Shown here in pieces: positions 18,009 through 30,500 of a stretch of 64,000 nt of DNA. The notes beneath the pieces are model-generated. The model had not been told where the DNA came from and searched no databases. It worked only from the letters and a program-made list of their open reading frames with translations. The DNA is from Prevotellaceae bacterium UBA2738 (GTDB taxonomy: Bacteria; Bacteroidota; Bacteroidia; Bacteroidales; Bacteroidaceae). Each line of letters starts with the position of its first letter. The stretch's first letter is position 1. Made by a program: the position numbers and the translations under genes. The stretch spans positions 50,683 through 114,682 of the forward strand of contig DEJW01000046.1 in assembly GCA_002353585.1 (NCBI GenBank), in the 5' to 3' direction.

Positions 18009-18071
18009 AGAAGCATTACTTTTAGCGATAGAAGTAATGCTTCTGTCTCGAAAAGTAATGCTTTTAGGGGG
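18009..18071 (+). repeat. 21-bp tandem repeat array, three units
   Basis: Three exact-length 21-bp units (18009-18029, 18030-18050, 18051-18071). Each has a 15-bp core of the form AGAAGTAATGCTTCT, with AGAAG and CTTCT as inverted arms, followed by a 6-nt variable spacer. The first unit has the centre in the other orientation (CATTA). The same unit occurs four times at 63810-63893. The surrounding 17861-18319 shows no gene I can support; it is AT-rich and lies between the GH105 terminator and the giant-gene promoter. Confidence 0.9.
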
Positions 18072-18319
18072 TAAAAGTTAAGCTATTTTCAAGAAAAAAC
18101 AGGCATTTCTTCCAAAAGGGTAGATTTGTGTACCTATTTCGTAGGAGGTGATTTTTCCTAAGTTTTCCAGATTTGATTTTTAAGTTCACTTTTTTGAAGT
18201 AACACTTTGTAAGGAGATAACCAGATATGCCTTACAAAGTGTAAATTATCATATCTTTTTTCAGATGCTTCAAGAGTGTGAAATTACGTTAAAATAGGGA
18301 GGGGTGATTGTTAAATCTC

Positions 18320-18350
18320 TTGCATACATATATTATTTTATGTACTTTTG
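18320..18350 (+). promoter_or_regulatory. Promoter of the giant GGG-repeat gene
   Basis: TTG (18320-18322), 20 nt, then TACTTTTG (18343-18350): both boxes and the spacing match the Bacteroidetes consensus. Transcription would begin near 18357, leaving an untranslated leader of roughly 170-330 nt depending on the start codon used. Confidence 0.7.
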
Positions 18351-18595
18351 CATTGCGAAATGGAAAAATAGGCGTTAGTCCGTTAACGAAAAATAATAAG
18401 CACAGATTACAGACCCTTCTACTAATCAGTTAAAAAACGACGGATTTATCGAGTAAAAAGCATTCGTTATAATTACGAAACCCGCCCTCGACATTCTAAC
18501 ATATCCCCTTAGTCTGAAAACACATCTGGATGGGGACTTCTGTGCCGCATAGAGGCACAACAGACAACGTGAGAAACAAAAACAAGATAAAAGCT

Positions 18596-21500
18596 ATGAC
18601 CAAGCTTATGAAGAATTTGTACAATTTAGGTTCAAAAACTATCAGACAGTCAATCATCAGCATCAGGCATCATGCGGAAAACGGCATGATGCATAACTCA
18701 CTGTACCGCCTCGTGGCAGTTTTGCTCCTGTCCGTAGGTGCTTTTTCATACGCGCAGGCGGACGATTGGACCGGCTCGTTCGGTACCAGTATTACTGGAG
18801 CAGGCATAACAGGCTCAGGTACCGAGAAATATCCGTATATCATCGACAGTGCTACCAAGTTGGCTACTGTAGCCTACTTGTCAGCCAACAATCCTAATGC
18901 GACTTCAAATAAGCATTTCAGTCTCACTGTGGATGTGGACTTAAAAAATATAGAGTGGACTTTTGGTGAAGGAAAGACCAATAGTTTCCGAGGTGTGCTC
19001 AATGGTAATGGTCATACCATCAGCAACCTGAGTCTCATTGGTAAAAGCAGCGAGGGCAACGGCAACGACAAGGGCTACGGTCTCTTCAGTACCCTCTATG
19101 GCAACAATGCTACGAGCGTAGCTAAGATTCAGAACCTCATCCTATCTTCACCATCGCTCACCATCAACAGTGCCGGATCGGGAAGTCGTTACTATGGCAT
19201 CCTTGTGGGAAGAGTGGCAAACTATGCCGAGGTGGAAAATGTCAAGATTTTCAATCCTACCCTAACCTTCAGCTGCAACCACAATGCACAGTGGAATGTC
19301 AGCGCGGGCATAGGCTACATCGGCACTTATGCTCATGTTAAGAACATTCTCGTCACCAGTCCTACCATTACCACGAGCGGCTCGCTCACAATGGCAAGGC
19401 AAACTCGTTTCTCCGTAGGCGGTGCTATAGGTTATCTCGATGCGACAGGAACTGCTATCAACAACGGTTTCATGCAGGCAAACTATGCAGACCACATCGT
19501 TGTCACCAATGGTAATATAGATCTCAGTGGTTATACTCCTGCTAGCAAATCTGGCAACCTGTATAACCTCAAATATGATTATTTCTTTGTAGGTGGTGTC
19601 ATCGGACAACACAAAAACCCTCAGAAGTTCTGCGAAAACATCTTCTTCTCGGGTAAGATTAAGTCACCCTTCTCCACAGTAGCGCCTTGTATGGGAACAA
19701 TTGGCGGTGGTGATGATACTCAGATGCTCAGTCAACAGTTCTCTTGTGAGGCATATACTGGCAGAACCTATGATATGGTAGAGGGCAGTAAGTCATCTAC
19801 ATGGTACTATAACAACTTCAAGATAGGTCTTGATCCAACCATAATTGCAGCTGCCGAGGCTGCAGGCAAGATAAAGAACTACCATTCTTCCAACGTTGAT
19901 GGTGAAAACTATCTTAATGTCACGCCAAAAACCCTCAAGCGCCACAACCGTGTAGAGGCTACGCCGCGTCAGAGTTATACAGTATTGTGGTGGACACGCA
20001 ACAATAATACCAATACTGCCTCTGTCGCTCCTGCCGATAGTGCCGAATGGACTGATGGTGAGCAGTGCATCTACCCCAGATATGACCAGAATGTGACGCA
20101 GTATCCATCCTATTATATGTACTACGCACAAGGTGTTAATGCTGGCACACAGTATCTCGACGCTACTGCAGCTACTGCCTTCGTTTCTGGCGTGACGAAG
20201 AATATAGACAATGCTATGGGTGCCAATACCCCAAAGGATATCACCCTTACCGTTACCGACCTCAACAAAGGGCAGCGTGGATTCGGCAAACATACCTTCT
20301 CTGTGGCAGCCGAGGGTGATGACGTTGCCCAGATAAACCATTACAAGTGGTATGTGAATGGTGTCGATGAGGGTGCGGGCAATACGAAAGATGTAACTCC
20401 TACCTTTGACAAAACTCGCGGCTATCAGTTAGGTTCTGGCATCTTGGTGTATGCCTATGACAGCAGTGACAACATCCTTGCTCAAGCAGCAGGAGACCTT
20501 CCTGTGGCACGTTTGCGTTTCAAGAATTCTGACAGCGCAGGCACTAAGTCAGATGGTCCTCACACCTACGTAAAGGATGCGGGCACGAAGGATCACCCCT
20601 ATCTTATCGGCTGCGAGAATGACCTACGCCTTCTCTCTGAGCATATCAAGCAACCTGGTAACATGCCTCAAGAGAAGCTCTATATCAGCGGACTGAATAA
20701 TGGTAATGCTTGTAGCTATCGTTCTTCAATTGATAACAATGCGACAGACGAATCGGTAGGTTATGGCCAGGCATACTATGAACTTGACAGTAACATAGAC
20801 TTCAGCGCCGATAGTGATGATTCACCATTCGAGCCTATTGGTCCTAATGGTACTGTACCATACTCTGCTGACGGTACTTACGGTAATTACAATAACAACT
20901 TTGCTTTCGTAGGTTCTGTTGACGGTAAAGGCTTCACTATAAAGAACCTTCGCGAAACCTGGTATGCAGGTTATGCTAACGGTGGAGCAGTATCAGCATG
21001 GGGACTCTTTAGCTGCATAGGCAGCACAGGTCAATATTATAAGGTGGGCGAGACCACTGCCACCAAAGCAGCAGTGCGCAACCTTATCATAGATGGTGCA
21101 GTCTTTACCCATGATACAGCCAATAGCTCGTTCTACTATCCTGGTACCAATGCTTCGGCAACATCAGGAAATTCTAACAACTGTTTCATAGGTCCGCTCG
21201 CTGGTGTAGCAGGTAACTACTCTACTATTGAGAATATCTCTGTCATCAATACGACAATCGATGACGACGGGTCTTCTAATTACAAGCTCGCAACCCAGCG
21301 CCTGTCGATAGGTGGTGTGATAGGTCGTGCTACGGCAGCTATCAACAACGACAACAGCACTCTTGCCAATGCCACCTTGCGCTATCTGTCATCAGATGCT
21401 GACATCAACATCCAGCATGCGGAGTTTACGAATGTTGCTGATTCCAAGCAACAGCAGTATTTCAATATAGGCGGTATCGTCGGTAGTTTACAGACCAGTG

Positions 21501-24500
21501 CTGCATCCAACACGGTGCCTTATCCTGTACCGTCCATATTCACAGGTAAGATGAATGCCCGTAATGCCTTCGTAGGTCCTGTGTTCGGCTACGTTTCATG
21601 GAGTGGCAATAACTCTACAGGTTGGGTTGATTTCCCCAAGCACTTCCTTGGCAAGACTTCAGCTACGGCAGATTTCGATGCTACCATTGCTGCGGGAATG
21701 TACTACAGTGGCTTCCAGATTTATGACGGCGAGGAATACAAGGACATCACCGACACCTATCCTTCGGTAACCTCTGACTGGGGCGACCGTAATATAAAGG
21801 GTGTATCGACCCATCCCAGCAGCAATGTATATACAGAAACTCCTAATAAGGATCTCTACGAGTATCAGGGCGTAAACCAGGGCAACTACGAGATTGTCAA
21901 CAGCCCAGCTGTGACAGAGGCATTCAGCTATGATGCCCTCACCGATGATGAGAAGGCGTTGGTGGAAGAATACACATGGGGATGGAGCGCAGGTAAGTTC
22001 ACCATAGGCGCAACAGGTCTCAGTGTATATGCCAAGGACACGTATGACGGCAATACCGTTACGGAGCACGTGCTCTCAGGCACTATCACCACCGCTTCTA
22101 CGGATCCGAAATCATACCAGTGGTATGAGAGGAAGCGTATAGATGGAGACAATCGTGATGTGGCTATTGATGGTGCAACGTCATCAACCTATACTGCAGA
22201 ACAGAGCATACATAACCGCTACATATATCTTCAGGGTACGGTGGGCGAGAGTTCAGAAAGCTCCGCTGTCATCATTGTGCCTAAGAGTGAGAGTATAACG
22301 GCAAGTATCACCAAGACCGCAGGCAGTGTAGTGGATGGAAAACCCGCTGCACCATGGACTTTGACAGCTAATCTCTCTACTACGGGTGCTACACCCCTCG
22401 ATGCAGACGCGCTCGCAGCTAAGGGCTTCGTCATCACATATCAGTGGTATAAGGGACAGGAAGGAAGTGGCACTCCTATCGACGGTGCAACCTCAAACAC
22501 TCTTGTTGTTGAGGCAGGCGATGAAGAAACAACCCTCCGCTATTGCGAGATTACCGTTGTTGACGGTTCCGTATGGTGGGATGAATACAAAGCAGCAAAC
22601 ACATATAAGTTTACCCTTACCAAACTTCCAGCCAATGTCAAGGTCGTATATCTTGACCCACAGAGTGGCAGCGACGATGACCCCCACGACGGTCTTACAC
22701 CAGAAAAAGCTGTCAAGTCATGGCACAAGGCATATTCTCTGCTGACACCGGATGTTACATGGGACGATAATGTCATCGTGCTGATGAGTGAGAGTGATGG
22801 TAATCGCACGATTGAAGGTTTCAGGCTTGACAGGAGTCTGTACGCGGAATATACTGACGATTATGACACATGGTATAGCAGGACACATGATGGGACAGAC
22901 GCATTTTGGAAAGATAACAATATTCCAGAAGGTTACGAGACAGGAATTGTGAACAGTGTACTGTGGAAGAATGCAACCATCACAGGTAAATGGGAAGGAA
23001 ATGACTACTCCTCTACTGCCAAGATAACATTCAATTCAGATAGGGACTTTATAGGACTTAACGCTGACACGAAGTTTGAGAACCTTACTTTCCGTGGCCA
23101 TGCGTATGGAAGTAAGGGTGGTAGTTCTTATGATATTTTCTTCTGCCAGTACCACAGCGTGGAGTTCGGAGACGGACTTAGGATGGAGTATGTTTATGCT
23201 GATGGACAATACGGTCATATGGAAGGATCTAACACCCCAGATTTTGAGGTGTTCGGCGGTTTCAATGGTGACGCCCGTTTCCGTAGCAATACCAATGGTT
23301 TCCTCGGCAATGAGTGGGATGAGAAATTCCCTCATGGCAAGGAGGGCTTTACCATGACCTTCAAGTCAGGCCATTTCGGAGTAATCTGTGCCTCACACCG
23401 TCAGGCGTACTGGGCCGCTCAGGGCATGTCAGGTACGCCTAACATGCCAGTGAAGTGTAAGATTGTCGTGGATATGGATCGCACGTGGAATGATAAAGCT
23501 GCCAATAAGGCATGTATCGGAACCAGCAATGGTACGAATGCCGATTACGATATAGGTCTTATCCTTGCTGGTAACCACGAGGGAGCCATGTACGGCGATG
23601 TTGACATCAACGTATATAGCGGTCATGTGGCACGTATTGCCAACGGTACGCTCGGTGCTTTACGTCAATGGTACGGATACGCTGGTATCTGTCAGCCAGG
23701 TAATGCATACTTTGGTCGTGCCAACACATTGCTTGACCCGTCGCTTTCACGTTTTGTCAAACCTGAAGATACGCGTGCTGTGAAGAATGAGCGCATCATT
23801 ATAACAGAGATTTATGGTGGCGGTCTTGGTCGTGACCTTGGTGCGACGGGTATGATTTTCATTCCGTTCTATGGCAAGAGTTCTGTGACGATGAATGGTG
23901 GTACGTTCAAGTTGCTGCCGGAAGGCAATACACATGATGCTGAGGGTGAAGTATTCCCAGGTATCTTTGCTACGGGAGCAGGTGGCGTGAATGGCATGTA
24001 TCACTATGATGATCCGATAGCAATAAGTGGCAGTACATCTGACCCTCAAGTTTACCCCAGCTCACAGCGTCTGCCTTACTGGGATACAGACAAGGGTAAC
24101 GGCGTTGTATGGGGAGGTAATGGAACCACTGGCGGCTTGGTACGCTATGGCAATTGGTCAACATACAGCAGCATGACGGGTGCCCGTAAGGTCTATGTCC
24201 ACTGCTATAACGCTGATACGGAGGATTTCACCGAGATAGACCCTGAAGACTCACAGGCCACTGTCACCATCAACGATGGTGTATTTGGTTCTAAGGACAA
24301 GCCTATCGATGGTATCTATGGCGGTGGGTCAGGATATACGCCTACTTACATATTAAAGAATACTACAAGCGCTTATCCTAACCACCGAAGTGGTAATATA
24401 TATGGCAAGGAAGGTGCTGACCACCCGGTAGCCACGCTGACCATCAACGGTGGTGAGTTCTACTGTAAAAATGGTATCTTTGCTGGCGGTCGTGGCACAG

Positions 24501-27500
24501 ACCACTACTACAAGACCGTTCGTAATAACTCAGGTACTGAAGAAATAGATTCTAAACCAAATGGTGCTTGGTATGGCAACTACACAGGATTAGGCCAGAT
24601 ATATGGTGATGTAGAACTAAACATTACCGGAGGTACGTTCCATGATAATGGCAGTACATATTTTGGTAATATATATGGCGGCGGTCTCGGTTTTGGTGAT
24701 GTTAAGTACAACAACGACGATGAGACGAAGAAGACCCTTAAAGACATGGCTCGTATCTATGGTACTACAACCATGAACATCAGTGGTGGTACCTTCGAGG
24801 GCAATATCTATGGCGGTGGTGCTATCGCCAATGTGGGTTATGGTACTTCAGAACGTGAGAGTAAGCATTACTCTATAGGCAATAAGAATGCCATAAATCT
24901 TAATATTACTGGTGGTAGGATAGCTGGAAAAGTGTTTGGAGCGGCGATGGGTAAAACCAACGTTGAGGTAACTGAGGCTCCTGACTCAATAGGTAACGTA
25001 TTTGGTAACGTTAACCTCGTCATCCAGGGTGACTCTATTGGCAGTGACATCTACGGCGGTGCTGAGAAGGGTGATGTATATGGCAATGTGACAGCAAACA
25101 TCTCCAACGTAGCTATAGGTGGTGACATCTATGGTGGCGGTATGGGTATGCTCAGCGGCGAGACGATAACTGCAAGTGCAGATGTACGCGGTAGTACGAA
25201 CGTAACTCTCGGCACAGGTGCCTATTATATAAAAGAGGTGGGTGGCGACAACCACTTTGAACGTGATTATACTACACCACATTATATATATGGTGGAGGT
25301 AAGGATGCTTCGCTCATAGGAACCTATGACAGTACAGTAGGTTCAAATGTGACAAGTGTAACGAGCGGTGGTAATACCACTGTGAATATCAACAATGGTA
25401 TGGGTACCGAACAGCTCACAGTATATGGTGCTGGTCTGGGTGCTAAGACCTATTGTAATATGACTAACATCAACATCAACAACTTCTCAAGAACTCGTGA
25501 TGCTGATGGAAAGTGGGCTAACGTAGGTCTTAGAGAAGTATTTGGTGGTGGTAATCTTGGTTCAGTATTCACCTCTACCAATGTAGGCATGAAGGGCGGA
25601 CAGGTATTCGGCACAGTATTTGGTGGCGGTAACCTTGCGCCTGTAGGTACACTGAGTCCTTCTTCTTATCCATACGGCGATTTCGGAACTATGGTCTCTC
25701 TGGCAAGCACTGATGCTATTATTTGGGGTGATATATTCGGTGGCGGTAACAAAGCCGATGTGAATGGTACATCTCAGGTAAGTGTATCACAAGGTGCATT
25801 TGCTGGTCAGGTGTTCGGTGGCGGTAAAGGTGAGATGGCCAGTGGCAATGAGGTTGGTACTCCTGCTAACGTCAACGGACAGTCTGTAGTATATGTTAAT
25901 GGTGCTAACGTACAGTGGAGAAAGAGATGGTTAAGCCTCTTCGGAGAAGTTGGTGAAGAGAGTGAGAAGGGTACCTTCAAGGAATGGAGTGGTGCTATAT
26001 CAGGTGCTGATAATGGCTGGTTTATAGATAAGTCAAATCCAGATAAGCCTGTATTTATCAACCCTCATAATATCTTCGGCGGTGGCTATCTCGCTTGTGT
26101 TGTCAGCGATACAGCAAAAGTTGTGGTAACCAATGGTGCTGTGCCTTCAGAACTCATAAAACTTAATATATGGAAAAAGACCTTCAGCGACGACAATAAT
26201 CCTCACTTCTATGTGTTTGGTGCAGGTTATGGTCCGTTCACTCAGGTGAAGGCTACCGATGTGACAGTCGGCGTGGAGGGCTACTATAGCGAAGATGAGG
26301 ACGAGAGTACCAATGAGCAGTGGTCACTCGACGTTTCGCTCGAAGAAGAAAATCAGGTTACCGAGGCTGCTACTGATGATAACATGACCATCTACGGCAA
26401 TAACTACGGTATCGGCGGCTACACCGTGCTTGGCGTAATCGGTGGTGGATATGCTGGTCTGGTTAAGGAAGATACTAACGTGAAACTGGGTGGCACCACC
26501 TTCGTCCATCGTGTTTATGGCGGAGGTTACGGTCATTTGGGTGAATATAACAAACTCCTGCCCTCTACTAATATTGCAACAGGCAAAAACCGCGAAAACC
26601 TCGGTGAGGTGGGACGTAACACCTACGTACGTGTGAGCCTCTCTAAGCCTGACGAGAAAGGACGTACCGGCGGTGTGTACGGCGACGTATTCGGTGGTGG
26701 CGCAGGCGTGGAGTCTGCTGACCCGGCTGACGCGACACCATACAAGGACTTCGTTGATATGGGTAAGGTGCTTGGCTTCACCCGTGTCAGTGTAGTGGAG
26801 AATGCCCGTGTATATGGTAGCGTGTATGGTGGCGGCGACGTGGCTAATGTGGCTAACAGCGTTGTGCAGCCTAAGCCTAAGGCATACGGCACCGTGCCTA
26901 CCGACTCTGCCACGATAGTTCGTATAGAGGGTGGTAACATCTTTGGCGATGTGTTCGGTGGCGGTAAGGGTCGTGTTAAGTCTAAGGCTAACGACTACAC
27001 CACATTGGGTAACATAGCAGGTAACACCTTCGTATTTACTGATACCTCAACAGGCATCGACAGCGATACAGAGGAGGAGATAACCTACACACCAAACATC
27101 TGGGGCAACATCTACGGTGGCGGACAGATTGGTGACGTTAATGCGAGTGGTCTCAACAGCACCGTTCCTGGTAATGCTAACATCCTCGTCAACGGCGGTA
27201 ACATAGGCAATAACATCTATGGTGCCGGCGAGGGTAAGCTGGACGGTGAGACTATAGAGGCTTCTGCCGACGTGACGGGTAACACCAACGTGACGGTGAA
27301 CGGCGGCTCATTCCTCTGGAGACAGATAGCAGGCATAGGTGGCAGCATACATAGCATGACCGACAGGGGAGTGACTAAGGAGGCTGCACTGGCTATCATC
27401 GAGGCAAAGAATAATGGCGAGACGGCACCGGAACTGGCAGCCCTCAAGAGTGATGTATCCAACGTGTTTGATGTTGACAAGAAACTTTTTGTCAACGACC

Positions 27501-30500
27501 ATAACATATATGGCGGCGGCAATACCGTTTCCATCGTGGGTGGCTATAGGGATAAGGAGAATGGAGTGAATGCTACGGCAGGTGAGCATTCCGCATCCAT
27601 CATTGTCAACCACGGTATGATGACTGAGGCTCTGGGCTACTATGACAATGAGGAGTGGAGCACGGGTGCACTGCTCTATCATCTGATAAGCACCAACAAC
27701 TCTCATCCACAGTTCTCAGTGCTCGGCGGCGGATATGGTGCTAACACTACCATCACGGGCAACACTAACGTAACGGTGTCTATCGGTAAGGAGGCTGCTT
27801 ATGACGGTGCTACCGACGGAGGTGCTACACGTACGTCAGACCGTGCCGTATGGAGCACCCTGCTGAACACTACCGACGGAACATACAAGACCGAATACGG
27901 CGGGTTGGTCGATTGGGTTAAGCAGCGTTACTATGGAGGTGCGTCTGGTATGCTCTCAGGTTATGTGGCATCGCGTCTCTCTAACAACTTCAGCATACCT
28001 AACCACACCTTCATGAACATCGTGGGCGGTGGTATGGCTGGTAAGGTGACGGGCAATGCTGCGGTCAGCATCTCCGACCAGTCTATGTGTCATAACGTCT
28101 TCGGCGGCGGTATCGGCATTATGCCAGAGTTGCCTACGGGTACTGAAGATTACGGACAGGTGGGCGGTTCTACTACCGTAAACATTACTGGCGGTATCAT
28201 AGAGAATAATGTTTATGGAGGCGGTGCTGGTGTAGAGTCTTACAAGAAAGATGATGGCTCGTTCACCGACTTCACTGAAATAGCTGCCGTTGACAAGACT
28301 ACCAGCGTGAGTATCACCGGCACATCGCTTATGGATGACACAGACGGTACCGTGATTTTTGGCAAGGTGTTTGGCGGTGGTGATGTGGCTAACGTCAAGA
28401 ACTCTGCTCCTCTGAATCTTGCTGATCCTGCTGCCACTGTCAGCGTTACAGGTGGCGCAATCTATCAGCAGGTGTTCGGCGGTGGCTCTGGTCGTCTGAA
28501 CTCTCAGTGTAATAATTATACTGCTTTGGGTAAGGTGTATGGTAATACCCACGTCACCATCAATCAGACGGTAGCAGAAAAACCAACCTACCTCTGGAAC
28601 CGTGTATATGGCGGCGGCTCTTATGGCTCGGTAACGGGCAATACCACTGTTGACATCCTCGGTGGTAATCTTGGCTACAACATTTTCGGTGGCGGCTTCG
28701 GCGATGACGGCTCAACCCTCGGTGCAGATATTGCTGACGAAAAGCGTACCACTTCTTCTGATGTCGGTGGCGACACTAATGTCAACATCAATGGTGGCGA
28801 GTGGTGTCTGTGGTTTATGTGGGATGCAGCCAACCGCAATTGGGTACCAGCATCTCTGAAGTCAGGCGAGGACTACTACAGTTCGCAGTATGACCCTGAG
28901 ACCAACAAGTTCCGCATCAATCATAACATCTACGGTGGAGGTAACGCTGCTTGTAAGGTAACAGGTGATACCTACGTCACAATGACTAAGGGTATGCTCT
29001 ACAGTGATACTCCTATCGGACGTAGCGTCAACACTACCACCTGGCGAAGCAGTGTAAACCTCTTCGACCAAGACGAATGGAAGAATATATATAATAAGGT
29101 GGGTTCATTCCACTTCAGTGTCATAGGCGGTGGATATGGTAAGAAGACCAGCGTAAAGAATACTCATGTCCATATCGACATAGACGCTGATGCCCCTATC
29201 ACCAACAGTGATGTGGCTACAGGCTCTAATATCGCTACTGATAATACGCTGAAAGACCTCTGGACGATATACAAGACGCAGCAGTCTGTGCTCGATGTTA
29301 TCGGAGGTGGCTACAACGGTGTGGTTGAAAACTCCACGGATGTCATTATCGAGGGCAGACCGTTCATGCGCCGTGCCTATGGCGGCTCGTTCTATAACGA
29401 TGTGCAGACTACCAGTATGCTTATCAAGTCAGCCAGTGTTGACGATGTCTTTGCCGGAGGCATGATGGGCGACGTGAAAGGTGATGCAATCCTCAATATA
29501 GGCGAGACCTCAGCAAACAATGATGAGATATTCATCAACCATGATGTATATGGCGGCAACGATGTGTCAGGACAGATTGGCGGACAGATAAGCGTAAACA
29601 TCTACGGCGGTAAGATATTCCACAATGTTTACGGTGCTGGTAACGGTAACTACCTCTATGCCCTCAACGAAGGTCGTAAAGAGGTGACTGCCGTTGAGGA
29701 CTACGAGATTGATGGTGCAACTTATCCGCTGGTATATGAGGTTCCTCGTCGTGAAGTGCTTATGCCAGCATCTGCTTCCAGTGCAAGTGAGGCTGCACGA
29801 CTTGTTAACATCAACTCTTACCGTCCGCTGTCGCAGTTCATCGAACTCAAGGTGGCAGGTAGGTCTGCTGCTTATCCTGTCAGGGTAGTGGGCAACATCT
29901 TTGGAGGTGGTAACACAGCTACGGTGACGAAACTGAATGGCACCAGCGACCCACAGGTAACTGTTGACCTGGGTGACTATGTCACAGCGTCGCAAGTGTT
30001 CATGGGTGCTGATGGCGAGGCTATGTTTGACGAGTCAACAAGCGGTACGCTCAACGCATTCAAGCGTATCAACAACATAGAGCTCTCTGACGGCATCAAC
30101 TGGGTTGACGACCCTTACAATAAGGCAATTCCAGTGACGTATCTGCCTCTAAGCGAGGGCGACCGTCAAAAGACGTTCCCTCACATCATCGACCTCTACT
30201 TCCAGCCTGTGCAGATGTCTGTTCAGCCTATACTGAAGTGGAACGGTGTCGATGCAACACCTGCTGCTGACCGTTCATGGGCGGGAGCCGCTATGAATGG
30301 CACCACCTTTGGCAGCTTCTTCTGCGGTGGCAACCGTGGCAACATGGACGTTACGCCTGCTGATGACGGTCGTGTGGTTAACTATATCTTCCCTGCCGGT
30401 CTTACCATTAAGGATAAGATTGTCGGTGGATGTAACAATGCCAACTTCGTGCGTAACGACCTCGGCGTAGTGCACGAGGGTGGTTACCTGCTCGGCTCAC

